Positions 35,592 to 46,840 of a stretch of DNA of 64,000 nucleotides are shown here, piece after piece. Position numbers and translations under genes: made by a program. The stretch is from Symsagittifera roscoffensis (lineage: Eukaryota; Xenacoelomorpha; Acoela; Convolutidae). The stretch lies in NCBI RefSeq assembly GCF_963678635.1, contig NC_087062.1, forward strand, positions 22,183,789 to 22,247,788. The letters are read 5' to 3'. A model generated the notes under the pieces. It ran no database searches. It saw nothing but the letters and a program-made list of their open reading frames with translations, and had not been told where the DNA came from. Each line of letters starts with the position of its first letter. Position 1 is the first letter of the stretch.

Positions 35592-35791
35592 GGCTCTTTT
35601 TCCTTTCCCCCCATCTGCAAATTTTCTATTTGAAGTTTCCGTTCACTTTGTCCGATTGTCGTGAAAATTGGCATGCAGACTAATTAGGCCATACCAAGCA
35701 TATTTGGTCTTCATAATTAACCTTGTAAAATCACTCGTTAGACCATAAAGTTCATGTTTGAGTGAGGTGGGGGGGGGAAGGAAAAAGAGCC
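35592..35791. mobile_element. MITE-like element M1 (GGCTCTTTTTCC ends)
   Basis: 200 bp bounded by GGCTCTTTTTCC and its exact inverse GGAAAAAGAGCC, with C or G runs just inside each end. The interior (CACTCGTTAGACCATAAA and neighbours) matches M2 in the opposite orientation. Confidence 0.75.
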
Positions 35792-37169
35792 TGAAATAGA
35801 TATGGGGCAAAAAACATGTAGCAAATCAAAAAATTGATCAAAAAAGGTAAAATTTTAAGCTCTAAGTTTTCAAGAATATCATAAAAAGTTTTCAACACTA
35901 TTTTCAAAACAACCTAATCATTTTAATATGCTACCATACGCTATGGATGTAAATTGAAAGTTAATGGGCCACGAACATCTTTTTTATTCAGTACAATACA
36001 GTGACTTTTACGCCAAAACAAGAAAAAACTTCTTCGAAAACTCAATGACAACATTTTAGCAAAATGTTTGAAACTTGTATGAGTAAATTTTTTTTCGTAG
36101 ACTTAGTTTAAAGATTAAGCATTTTTGGTTTATGGAATTCAACCCAGGCAAATAGGAGCTCGTTTTACACAAAAGTAATTACAATACAATCAAAAAACAG
36201 CAACAATACAATTTGTCAACAACAATACAATCAAAAAACAACTGAGCAAGCGCTGAAGAAAGAGATGACTCGTGCTTTTCAGTGTACCCCCCATTGACAT
36301 CTGGAAGTAATCTGCTTCAATCAAAGCCTTAGATTATATTGGAAGAAAGCTTTTCAAAAAAGTTTTTTGTTCCTAATCACTGATTAACATGAAATTTGCT
36401 AGAGGAAGATTCAGAACTTGTGAGCAAAATTGGTTTCAAAGCAGTAAACATTCCAATGGTCACTGCCGTTAAACTCACATGAGAATTGGCTTCGGAGAGC
36501 TTAGAATAATTCGCGCATTTTTGACGATATTCAAAAATCAGTTGTTGGAGCGTCCGTGGAAAATCTCAACAGTACCTAACTCAGCAACTGCTGTTCACAA
36601 AAAGACCTGACTGGCAAACACATTTTTGGATCGTTTGAAGGTGTTTATTATTTCAATTTTAACTCGACCGAAAAAAATTAAAACTGTACATTTTAGGAGC
36701 TGAACTGGATTTTAGAACAATTTAAATCAATTTTTTTTGAAAGTTTTGAATGAATTTAAATGTTTACAGATTCAGGGTTTTTCCTACTCACTTAAGTCCA
36801 TCCATAACTCATTTAAATCCGTCTGAACTTTGTTAAATTCCATTAATTGAAATACTCTATGCTCGATTTTTTAAATAAAAACACACGTGCAAGATATTAT
36901 AGAGTTCATGAAAAAGTATACATGTAAAATACATACAAGTATACATATATTATCACGCAAATTATTTAACGAAATAATACAGTGTTTTTATCGATATTTT
37001 TAAAACAACTTAATTTTTTTGTTATCTTACCATGGATTACGCTATGGATTAAAAATGAAAAAGCGATAGACAATGATCAAATGCATTACGCAGACTCAAA
37101 ATTGATGAAAATCGAAAGAAAAAATCATTAGTTCTAAAAAAAACCTAAGACTGAAAAAAACTACCCGCA
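35792..37169. other. Non-coding AT-rich stretch
   Basis: No gene seen. CAATACAATCAAAAAACA occurs twice at 36185-36242. Confidence 0.5.
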
Positions 37170-38130
37170 TCCAATTTAAAGCGTTAATAATCGATTATTT
37201 TACAATTTTAAAACCAGTCTTACTAAATTTGAGAAACGATCGATTTTTATCAGTTAATTATCGATTATAATGTCTCTTTTTAAAATCTAATTATTATTAG
37301 TTATAATCCATTATAATCGATTATAATCGAGTATTTATTCCTCGATTTTTCGATACAATTATAATCAATCATAATTGATTGTAATCCATTATTTTTATTA
37401 AAAATTGTTTTTCAATAGTTTTGCACAAAAATCCATTATAGTCGATTATAGTTGATTATAAACCTTTTTGTTTGTTGATTTGTCTTCAAAGTTGCAACTA
37501 AATTGCATATGTTTTATGCTTTTTGTAGACGTTGGTTCATATAAAAAATGAGAAAAATCTTTCCAAAGTTTTTCAATCGATTCAATTTTATAGGTTTTTC
37601 TTCATTTCCGCCCGGTTAAAGTTGTCTTGTGATGCATATTTTAAGCTTTTTTAACCACCAAAACATCAGCAAGATTCATTTAGTTTCATGATTGATTCGG
37701 GAGATTTATTTTTCATCTACAGCGCGCACCTTTCCACTAACATGAAATTATCTCTACGAAACTTTTGTTTAGCGGTAAAACTTTGTGTTCAGATGACCCA
37801 AAGAGTTCAAGAGATCTTTCTTTTGGAGATTTTCTTTTTGACATAAAAATAATAACCCATAAGATATAACACGAACATAGTTTAGAATTGACAACATTTT
37901 GGCAAAATAAGAGATTATAATCGATTATAATCGATTATAATTGATTTTAAGAGTTTTTTGTAGGAACTATAATGAATTATAATCGATTATAGGAGAATAT
38001 AATCTCTTGAAAAAAAACACGACTATAATCAACTAAAAATCATTTAAACACCTAATTTTGGTCAATATAATCAAATATAATTGTCAAAAAATTATTATAA
38101 TAAACCGTTATATTTGATTACTTACGCCTA
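37170..38130. repeat. ATTATAATCGATTATAATCG-rich tract
   Basis: ATAATCGATT and close variants recur many times at 37180-37460 and 37905-38120, with about 450 bp of ordinary AT-rich DNA between. The motif is self-complementary, so the tract is full of short palindromes. Confidence 0.65.
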
Positions 38131-39363
38131 ACCTTGGATGCGGGATATTTGAAATTGATTCTTCAGCTGGGATTTAAGATCTATTTAAGTAGACTTAAAA
38201 TTGATTCATCCAACAGGTGCAACGCTGTTCAGAAGTTTGAACTTACAAGTCAAAACTTACTGCTGAAAAGGAAGAGTCACAATATTGATTGGGCATCTGC
38301 GAATTGGGGTTTATGAGCAATGTATCGTCGCAGACAAAAAAGTTTTTCTTTTTCTGTCATCACTCTCAAGGTCGGCACCTGAACTAATTGTAAGTTTATT
38401 CGCCTTTAAGAATATTTTTGGTTGAGTACGGAAACCAAATTCTCAAACACTCAGAAACTTAAAACCCAAAAAAGAGAGTTTTTAGTTTCAGTCCAATTCT
38501 CGTTCTCAGTAGAACCAAAAGTATTTTTCTTTATTCTAAGCAATTCAAATTTTTTCGTAAAAGATAGGTGGCGTTGATTATTGCACTGATATCAGCCTCA
38601 ACATCAAAACAGTCTGGATCATTAGACATCAAAACAAAAACTGAGTCTGCTGCTGATAATTCGTTTGCGTCAATTGTTTTCTTCAGCATCCCACAGGCCA
38701 ACAAAGAAAACTTTCATGTCACGATCAGCTTAAAAGTACTCTTCGTTACGTTTTATAACTTTTGCTACGCAGCTTCGAGACAACGAATCAAGGACACTAG
38801 TCTAACAGTTGCTATTTGTTTTTCGTGTTTAGCCGTTACAGATAAATGAAAAGATGGTTTCTTAGCGTCCAGCTGAGTCAAGTTATATTCGAAGCAACGT
38901 AGACCTGTTTTCTCCAAACGATGCTTGTCGTTGATAATTGTTAAATTTTTTTTCGGAGATCATTTTCAGCGCATGGGATCATCATACGCGAGGCATTTGA
39001 AAAACAAATTCTACTGACTCTCGAGGAGCTTTTCACTTTTTGGACAACAAGATGTTGGTAAGATGAGATGGTATTTCAGTAGTCATTCGTTATTCCGAGA
39101 TTGAGCTACACTAAAAAAAGGGGAATTCAACTGCGAAATGCGTCAAGTTGTCGCAGCTCAATTGTAGTCCGCTCCAAATCTGCTGCTTTTTCCTCGGAAT
39201 ACTGAAAAAGGAAAATCTGTCAAAACAGACGTTGTTAGGGGATATTTTCCCCATTTGTCCCCTGCAGTGTTAAAAATTTAGTTTTCCTTTCAGGTTACGT
39301 GTCACAAGTTTTTGCAGCAACTTAAGTTTCAGATCTGAGTTTGTTGAAGTGACTTTAATTGTT
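38131..39363. other. Non-coding stretch
   Basis: Two small ORFs (38134-38316, 38568-38849) show no protein family features. I see nothing else. Confidence 0.45.
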
Positions 39364-39889
39364 GTTCCGACTTTCGATACGAAAGTAACGGAATATTTGT
39401 GCTCGGGGTGGGTTTTTTTCTTCAGACAAGTTTCGACTTTTTAACTAGCCATTTTTGACAAAAAAAAATTTCTCATTCATAAGGTTTTGTTGTTTTGAGC
39501 TCAAATTTGAAAAGATATTTTACCTGTGATCATTTTTCGTAAATTTATGGGGGTTTAAAGAATGCATTTTGGCCAATTTGGGACAATTATTGCGTGATAT
39601 ATTTAGCGCTATTAACGCGTAAGCGGAGAGTTAATCCGTCTTAAAAATGTTCCAAATTGGTTGAAAGAAGCTTATTTGCCATAATTGATTTGTTACAAGG
39701 AGCTAAATTTATCTTTTTTTCCTAGTTTATATGGCGTGTGGGGGGATAATTTTCAAAAACTTTACAAATTTAAAAAATTTGTTCATTTTATTTTATTACA
39801 TTTAATTTTTTAATGTTAATACTGCTCCATAAAACCTTACAAGTCAGTGGGAACATTCAAGGCTTCGCCTTGATCTGAGCAGTCTTGTT
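39364..39889 (+). mobile_element. 530-bp repeat D1
   Basis: Starts GTTCCGACTTTCGATACG and ends near GGGAACATTCAAGGC, a subterminal hairpin (TCAAGGC-TTC-GCCTTGA at 39857-39873) and GAGCAGTCTTGTT. D2 follows head to tail with about 85% identity. No ORF is present, so it is a non-autonomous element or satellite. Confidence 0.7.
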
Positions 39890-40422
39890 GTTCCGACTTT
39901 CGAAACGAAAGTGACGGAATATTTGTGCTCGGGGTGGGTTTTTTTTTCTTCAGACAAATTTCGACTTTTAATCTAGCCATTTTTGACGGAATTTTTTTGT
40001 ATCATTCGAAAGATATTAATGTCCTGAGCTCAAATTTGAGAAGCTATTTCACCTGTGATCATTTTTCGTAAAGTTATGGGGGTTTCAAGATTGCCATTTT
40101 GGCTAATTTGGGACAATTAACGCGCGATATATTTCGCGCTATTAATGCGTAAGCGGAGATTTAATCCGTCTTAGAAATCGTTCCAAATTGGTTTACCGAA
40201 GTTTACTTGCCATACTTGATTTGTTACAAGTAGCGAAATCTATCCTTTTGTACTTTAAATGGCGTGTGGAGGGATAATTTTCATTAAAAATTTCAAGTTT
40301 TAGAAAAAAAACTTCATTTTGTTTTATTACTTTTAATTTTTTTTTATGCTATTACTGCTCGATAAACCTTAATAGGCAGTCGGAACATTCAGGGCTTTGC
40401 TTTGATTCGAGCAGTCTTGTTT
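39890..40422 (+). mobile_element. 530-bp repeat D2
   Basis: Direct tandem neighbour of D1 with the same start (GTTCCGACTTTCGAAACG) and end (GTCGGAACATTCAGGGC then GAGCAGTCTTGTT). The subterminal hairpin is degraded here to TCAGGGC-TTT-GCTTTGA. GTTCCGACT near the start and AGTCGGAAC near the end form an inverted pair. Confidence 0.7.
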
Positions 40423-40603
40423 TCTTTTGTCACTGATTACAACGGATTACAATTACTCTTGTCAATGGCATCGCGATTTTGGTTTTTGACAGTAAACAGT
40501 TTTTGCTGCCCAAAATGGCGACGCCGATTCGCATGATAGGGGTATAAGCAGTGTCAGAAAAATCCAACAATAAACCTTGAAACATTATGATTTTAAACAC
40601 ATG

Positions 40604-41041
40604 AACAAGACTGCTATTATCAGGGCGACGCCCTGAATGTTCCGACCTCCTTTTCAGTTTTATGGAGCAGTAATAACATTCAGAAAGTAAATGTGATATA
40701 ACAAAATGAAAAATTTTTTCTTCAAAAATTTGATCTAAAAAAAATGAAAATCATCCCCCCTCGCGCCATAAAAAGTACAAAAGGATAAATTTTCCTCCTT
40801 GTAACAATCTAATTCTGGCAAATAAGCTTCTGTCAACCAATTTGGAACGATTTCTAAGACGAAATAAATCTCCGCTTACGCGTGAATAGCGCTAAAAATA
40901 TCGCGCGTTAATTTTTCCAAATTGGCCAAAATGGCAATCTTTAAAGCGCCGTAATTTTACGAAAAAAAATTACAGGTAAAATATCTTTTCAAACTTGAGC
41001 TCCGGACAACAATACCTTTCGAATGATATAATAAAATCCGT
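40604..41041 (-). mobile_element. 530-bp repeat D3, inverted and truncated
   Basis: Begins with AACAAGACTGCT and a perfect hairpin TCAGGGCG-A-CGCCCTGA (40620-40636), then runs through the D1/D2 sequence in reverse orientation. It stops at about AAAATCCGTCA (41041), where Gypsy-2 RNase H begins, so about 90 bp of the family's 5' end is missing. Confidence 0.7.
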
Positions 41042-41080
41042 CATGCTGAATGCTGCACTGGAACAACATTCACCAGAAGG

Positions 41081-41755
41081 TTGGGTTGCCGCAGCTTACC
41101 CGTTACGCTTTTTAAACTATTAGAGGAAAAATATTCTGTAAACGAACTAGAATTTTTAGGGGTCATGTGGGCAATCGAGGAGAATTTTATATACTATCTG
41201 TATGGAAAACATTTTACAGTCAACACTGATCATCAAGCTTTAATCAGCGTTTTAAACGCAAACGAACGATCAAAAACAAGTGAAAGCCGACTCACACGTT
41301 GGATTGACCGATTGATTCCCTTCCACTTCCTTATCAAACATATCGCAGGAAGTAAAATGGTATTAATTGAATACATGTCACGAAATCCGGTTGAACTGGA
41401 AATACCCTCTAGTAAGTATGATGAGGAATTAGTTGTAGCATCTATTAGGATATTCATTAATAACCTAGAAATGATTGCCAACGTCTTTTTAAATAATCTA
41501 GCCAATCAGAACAAAGCACCGTATGAGCTGATCAAAAAGCGCGCAAAAATCGAAGGGTTATTGAATGCTGCTTCAAACACTCATTTAACAAAGAAACATT
41601 CCAAACATTCCGCAACCGGTCATTGTCATACTATTAACCGAAATCAGTTTCACTCAAAATCTACTATAAATCAGTCATCTCTCTCGATCGCTATTTCAAC
41701 AATATCAAACAAGCTGCAAAATTTCTGCCCACAGAATCTCAATCAATCAGAGTAA
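41081..41755 (+). pseudogene. Gypsy-2 RNase H and connector
   Basis: Just upstream of this 224-codon frame (41043-41110) the RNase H start reads NAALEQHSPEGWVAAAY. The frame continues with KYSVNELEFLGVMWAIE (catalytic Glu), FTVNTDHQALISVL (catalytic Asp), SRLTRWIDRLIPFHFLIKHI and YMSRNPVELEIP. After the RNase H comes a polar connector with INNLEMIANVFLNNLANQNK. It ends at a TAA at 41753. Confidence 0.75.
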
Positions 41756-41775
41756 ATCATCCAAAAAGAGTCGCA

Positions 41776-42374
41776 ATGAAACCAAAGGTTTTAAAGGAGG
41801 ATTCATCCCGCCGGAATTTAAGACAAACGATTCAAGAAGCCGAAAAGAATCAACTCATAGTTGGCAGGGTTCATCTGACCTCGAGGAAAGTTTTTCTTTC
41901 TGTCGGCATAAGCGACCTCCCACGGAGGAAAAGAAAGGAAAATTTACAAAATTACCGCAACAAGAGTTACACAACACATCTTCAACAACACTCGTACTGA
42001 ATGCCAGAGAAGTGATATCGGCTAAGAAAAAAGATAGAGACCAGTACAAAGTCAAGTTTTCCGAAATCATCTTCACAGACACGAATACATCTGGAAACAC
42101 AACGGTCAAACCCACACAAAAAGACACCACGATGACGACGCAGACACAAAAAGAACTACATAATACAACAACAACTACACAAACACTGGAACCACATTAT
42201 ACAACAACAACTGCACAAACACCCGATAGAAGCAAAGACACCCCAGAAATCTGTGTCAGTCGTGTAGACACGAATATCTGCATACAAGAAGAGCTGACAC
42301 ATAACGTACAACCACCAACAAGGGGACCACCTACACAGTTAGAAGCCAGCCACGAAATGATTACAGAAGTATAA
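41776..42374 (+). pseudogene. Gypsy-2 connector and integrase N-terminal remnants
   Basis: Two short frames (41776-42000 and 42012-42374) are rich in Thr, Gln and Lys, the second with repeats of TTTTQTxEPH type. They lie where the zinc domain and first catalytic Asp of integrase should be, but neither motif is visible, so the region is an expansion, a deletion or heavy decay. Confidence 0.35.
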
Positions 42375-42379
42375 AATAT

Positions 42380-42770
42380 CGCTATAAAATTTATGCAATG
42401 GTACTTTTCGAATGACGGAATGCCCCTAAGATTAGGATGTGACCAAGCACAGACACTTAGAGCTAAGAAACTTCAACTGTTTTGCAGTACAAACAAATTA
42501 AAACTATTGTTTGCGCCGGTAGATGATCATAGAACAATAGGGGTAGTAGAGAGGATGATACAAATTTGAAGCGTAGAGGAGCGGTCACGAAAATTGATGA
42601 AACAATTACACCGTACAAACTCGCATCTGATGTAGCTGAAATTATTAAAACATTGAGGATTACACCACATAGTGTAGCAAAAAATTCAACATTTGAGGCC
42701 CACATGGGACGTAAACCAAACACACGCTTATCAAACGTAGCAACTATTAGTTCAACTAACAATTAAAATT
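42380..42770 (+). pseudogene. Gypsy-2 integrase core remnants
   Basis: The reading has GMPLRLGCDQAQTLRAKKLQ with the second catalytic Asp, LKLLFAPVDDHRTIGVVERM with the catalytic Glu, and, after a frameshift near 42566, RITPHSVAKNSTFEAHMGRK, the usual integrase segment before the C-terminal domain. The first Asp segment is missing. Confidence 0.65.
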
Positions 42771-44187
42771 GGGAAAGCGCAAAACATGCAAGTTTTGATC
42801 GAAAGAACCTTCCGAAGCCGCCACTAACCGCCGAAGTAATGCACGAACGACTTACAACGGTGGTTAGAAGTAGAAGACGAAGTCCCTATCAATAAGAGAG
42901 AGCCGAAACTTCAAATGCCTCTGAACCTAACAAACACAGACCTCCCGACTTAACAAGACACAGGTGCAAAATCAAAAGCTATGGAAATTGTAAAGGATAT
43001 TTTAAACGTAACATATAAGGGAATATAAACAACAATAGACAAAACACGAAAAAACGGATAGATCAGGTAGCACGGAAAACAATTAGAATAGCAACGAAGG
43101 TTAAGAATCCGAGAATGTTCGAACAGAAATACAAAACCATAGACGGGAAAATTTTTATATATACCCCACACCTTGCTTGGGTGCAAACAGTTGGAAAACA
43201 ACCGAGACTGCTGAGAAATAGCGGTGCTGCATTTGTCCCAAACCCTTCAATATACGGACCATGCAGACCGTCTCGCCTCAGCGATTACCTTACTTATAAA
43301 TACTTATAAATCCGATATCAGGACCATGCCTACGTTTTTTAAACATCAAGAACCCTATTGCTCCCCAGCATCCAATGTTCACACAAGACGAAACAACTGG
43401 CCTTTCAAGGAAACTAACCCAAAAAGAAAAGGTGTCCGGAAAAGCAAATACAAATAGTCAAACAAAACGAAAAACAAGAGCAACAGGAAAACGAACCGGT
43501 GAGCGCCCGACACGCAAGCTACAAACCACCGGAATGAGATTGCAAACGGATATCCTCGCCGAAACTTCAAACAATGACATCAACATACAACAACCAGTAC
43601 TATAGGACAATGACGACCAGGATAATGACGATCAATCATCGGTCTCCTCAGAGGATATTGCCCCATCGCCTAAGAGGCAAAACCAAAATCGAGCACCCCC
43701 CGCGATTCCAACGGTACCACTAAGAAAATCTATGAGGAACCGCCAATCGGCGCTGTCCAGCGCGTTTGGGAACCCGGTACCCATTAACGCCATTAACAAT
43801 AGAAACGACAAAGAAAGGAAGATGCTACAATTTGCAATTGATTCGCCACCGGACAAATAAAATACAGACAACTACCCGAGCCTAAAGTCACTCATCCAAA
43901 AAATGGGCTTCACTGAAAAGACTCCACAATACAGAGCATGTATAAAACTGATTGAAGCGATTAGCCCGAAATTCAAAATAGGCCACACAGAAGTAGTAGA
44001 TTTAACCTTGCCAACAGAGGACGACGCCACATCCGAAAACAACAACGAATTTTTATTCGTGAAAACAAAACTGCAACAAGAAGGCGAGACGGAAAAGACA
44101 AAGACGGTCAATATATTACAAGAGGACGAGGAACACAAAAGTCAGGTGGAGGAAATTACCAAAGATGGCATGCAGGCAGAGAAGTGA
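42771..44187 (+). pseudogene. Gypsy-2 pol C-terminal tail
   Basis: Several consecutive open pieces in changing frames (43115-43309, 43375-43605, 43903-44187) look like one hydrophilic protein: FEQKYKTIDGKIFIYTPH, QPRLLRNSGAAFVPNPS, a Lys/Arg/Thr-rich part, and an acidic helical end (KMGFTEKTPQYRACIKLIEA). The continuity in order and spacing supports a long C-terminal extension of pol and not separate genes. The role is unknown. Confidence 0.5.
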
Positions 44188-44298
44188 TATGTCGAAAAGT
44201 CCTATTGGGACTATAAAACTCAAATCCGTTAGTCCTACTGGAGTCTAAAACTCAATTTAAAAAAATGGTTGTTTATAAATTTTGTTTTCAAGGGGGAA

Positions 44299-44536
44299 TG
44301 TCATCCGGCCTGGACCGACAAACCAACTTTATATTTATATACAGTATATATGTTATTTATATTATCTCTAGTCTTATGTCAAACGCCTAGACGGCCAGTC
44401 ATTTGACCTTGATAGACAGAGAAGACGAACTCTATTTGAAATACGAATCTGAGTTGAATTAATGTTGTCCATCAACTAGTTGTTTTATATCGCTCTGACT
44501 GAGAATCAAGGTTTATCGGTCCATTCGGATTCGATT
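44299..44536 (+). other. Probable start of the Gypsy-2 3' terminal repeat
   Basis: TGTCATCCGG directly follows the polypurine tract AAGGGGGAA. The right end of the terminal repeat could not be placed because the duplicated segments at 44.5-46.3 kb intervene. Confidence 0.45.
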
Positions 44537-44581
44537 GAAGCCCATCGATGGGTTCGCATTGGGAACCCATCGATGGGCTTC
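44537..44581. repeat. Perfect 19-bp inverted repeat (hairpin)
   Basis: GAAGCCCATCGATGGGTTC (44537-44555) is exactly mirrored at 44563-44581, with a 7-nt spacer. Each arm itself contains the palindrome CCCATCGATGGG. Only the right arm recurs in the paralogous segment at 45571. Confidence 0.8.
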
Positions 44582-44790
44582 AGCAGTCATCTCCTGTCAG
44601 AGTGTACGCAAAGCAACGCCAAGGAGTACGAGATTATAAAACGCCTGAGCCATTCGCTTTGCGTCAACCCACAAATGCAGGTTAAATTATTTGCTTTGAA
44701 AAACCTTCTGGTTTTCACTGAAACCAAATCAAAACCAAATCACTTAACAAAATCTACTGTCACAAAAAATATGTCACGGAATCCAATGAC
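44562..44790 (+). repeat. Duplicated segment, copy without insertion
   Basis: From GAACCCATCGATGGGCTTC through CAGAGTGTACGCAAAGC and GCGTCAACCCAC to CTGAAACCAAATCAAAACC, this matches 45570-45639 plus 46173-46320. At 44631/44632 (GAGTACGA / GATT) it preserves the empty target site of FB-2. A 136-codon ORF covers it (44480-44890), but its protein is unrecognised. Confidence 0.75.
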
Positions 44791-44799
44791 AGCTGAAAC

Positions 44800-45569
44800 G
44801 TTTAGCAAACCTGTGAAAAATTCATTTAAAGAAATCCAAAGGTTCAAAAAACCTCATGTTTTAGAAAATGAAATGAGTTTTGCAATTTAACCGAATTTGA
44901 GCCGCCAATTCAGAGAGGCCGCCGAACGAAGAAAGAGCGACCGTTTTAAACAGAAATGTCTGTTTTAGGTCTTCTCCTTGGAAACGAGTGTATACGAAAT
45001 TGCAAGCCGAGGCAGGAGGGTTTGCGGGTTTTTGGGGAGTGCCAGGACATGAAGACATGGTATCGACTACAGCGAACTTGTTCGAAGAGGAACCTATTGA
45101 AGTAGAGGAACAGAAGAGCGAACGACCAACGATGAACCAGTTAGGAACCCAAAGAAGAACCGATAAACCATTTAGACGACGAGCCCTTTGGTTTCTAAAA
45201 CTTATAACAGTTAGGATGGGCATGACGACATAGACAACGAGTTCATTTGTTTGATGGGTAGCTTCGACGACGAAAAGACAAGAATACAGCCAAACAGCGA
45301 AGAGCGCAAAACAGACAGCCAGTCAAGCCCTTTTTCTGCAGCCTGCGTCGTGTTCGGCTGACCTCTAGCACGAGCAGTTCGGGTCACGAGCAGCGGCGAA
45401 GTGATTGACACCTCTACGATGGGCAGCGTCTCAGCCAAACTAAAAATATCTTGATTTTTTTTACGACCAAAACAGTCAGTCTTTGTATTCGTGAATCGTA
45501 CAAATTTCCGCCTTACTCTAAAGAAGGTTGACTTTTAGAGGTCAAGTACGATTAATGTTGACGGCAATA
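44800..45569. other. Stretch with small unrecognised ORFs
   Basis: Frames at 44988-45233 (plus) and 44861-45223 (minus) overlap on opposite strands. Neither resembles a known family. No firm gene call. Confidence 0.3.
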
Positions 45570-45639
45570 GGAACCCATCGATGGGCTTCAGCAGTCATCT
45601 CCTGTCAGAGTGTACGCAAAGCAACGCCATAGAGTACGA

Positions 45640-46172
45640 CCCGGGTCGAGGTCCCAGACTTATGTCCAGATTTTGAGGGTCGCACCGCATCCGGATTTTA
45701 GACCCAAGTCGCGCCGAGAGTTTGAGTCAGGAAAGTCTGGACATAAGCTCTTGGAAGTCTGGACATGAGTCGCGCCAAGGGTCGCACCGCATCCGGATTT
45801 AGACCCAAATTGCATAGCCGCGCCGAGAGTTTGAGTCTGGAAAGTCTGGACATGAGTCGCACTGTAGGCCGAAAAAGTCTAGACATACCAAAATTTGGTC
45901 GCGAAAATCTGGACATACCAAAATTTGGTCGCGAAAGTCTGGACATGGGTCGCGAAAGTCTGTGTCCAAATTTTGGTATGTCCAGACTTTGGCGACACAT
46001 GTCCAGACTTTCGCGACCAAATTTTGGTATGTCCATACTTTTGCGGCACACGGGGCGACTCATGTCCAGACTTTTCAGACGCAAACTCTCGGCGCGACTA
46101 TGCAATTTGGGTCTAAATCCGGATGCGGCGCGACCCTCAAAGTCTGGACATGGGTGTGGGACCTCGACCCGG
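45640..46172. mobile_element. Foldback-like element FB-2, 533 bp
   Basis: Ends CCCGGGTCGAGGTCCCA (45640-45656) and TGGGACCTCGACCCGG (46157-46172) are near-perfect inverted repeats. The interior is largely palindromic, built of GTCGCGAAAGTCTGGACAT units facing inward from both sides and meeting near 45965. The same units fill FB-1. It interrupts a segment whose uninterrupted paralogue is at 44562-44790. ORFs across it are repeat artefacts. Confidence 0.85.
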
Positions 46173-46330
46173 TAAGATTCTCCAGTAAAAGTCTGAGCCA
46201 TTCGTTTTGCGTCAACTCACGAATGCGGGTAAAATCATTTGCTTTGAAAAAGCTTCTGGTTTTTCCTGAAACCAAATCAAAACCAAATCTCTTATCAAAA
46301 TCTATTTCACCACAATCTGTTTCTCAGAGC
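46173..46330 (+). repeat. Right part of the duplicated segment after FB-2
   Basis: Matches 44632-44790 (GCCATTCG, TGCGTCAAC, TTTGCTTTGAAAAA, CTGAAACCAAATCAAAACC) at roughly 85% identity. Confidence 0.7.
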
Positions 46331-46837
46331 TTCAAATATTTAGGAGGTAGAAGTCACAGCAAAGGATAAAGACACCCATATTTTCTTCAGAAAGGGCCTT
46401 GTTGCAGTTACGGGCTGCTGACGCAGTTGCTTCTGAAATGAAGTCCATTGCCGTCTCCAAAGCAGTCTGAGTATCGCGACCCTGGGGCATCGATATAAAA
46501 AAATAAAGTGAACCAACCTAGCTGCCAAGCTGCTTTTATTTTTCAATGAACGATAAATAGGCCTTTCGGGTGCCGCCACTGTGTCATGGATGGGTCTCCT
46601 TTGATTCATTTAGGGTTGGAGGAGTCGAAGATGTGGCTTTGGATGCAGATCAGGTGGCAAGTTTGAGCCAGACCTGAACATCTGACCGTATGCCTTCACT
46701 TGTATAATACGCGTTTTTGAACAATTGCCTAACCAACTGTCCTAACCCATTGAGTACAATTTGTAGTTGTAATAATAAATTGAAGCGTAAAAATCAAACG
46801 CGTTTTGGTTCTATATTACCAGTTCCTGCTGCCCGGG
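46331..46837. other. Non-coding stretch
   Basis: No gene seen. Its 3' part is AT-rich and abuts the CCCGGGTTGAGATC end of FB-3. Confidence 0.4.
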
Positions 46838-46840
46838 TTG

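Larger units (their letters stand above)
41042..44298 (+). mobile_element. Gypsy-2, 5'-truncated Ty3/Gypsy element
   Basis: Plus-strand element that begins abruptly in RNase H next to D3. It then has the connector, integrase and a long hydrophilic C-terminal region, and ends at a polypurine tract AAGGGGGAA (44290-44298) followed by TGTCATCCGG, the expected start of a 3' terminal repeat. Gag, protease and RT are absent. Confidence 0.75.

Noticed and set aside
35116-35674. ORFs spanning the N block
   Set aside because: They exist only because N codons were read as open.
39857-40636. Helitron 3' ends, because of the subterminal hairpins
   Set aside because: The hairpin is not followed by CTRR within the expected 10-12 bp, and no TC start or Rep/helicase ORF is present.
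44540-44580. tRNA gene, because of GGTTCG near a hairpin
   Set aside because: No cloverleaf with acceptor stem, anticodon arm and A/B boxes can be drawn; the sequence is a simple perfect palindrome.
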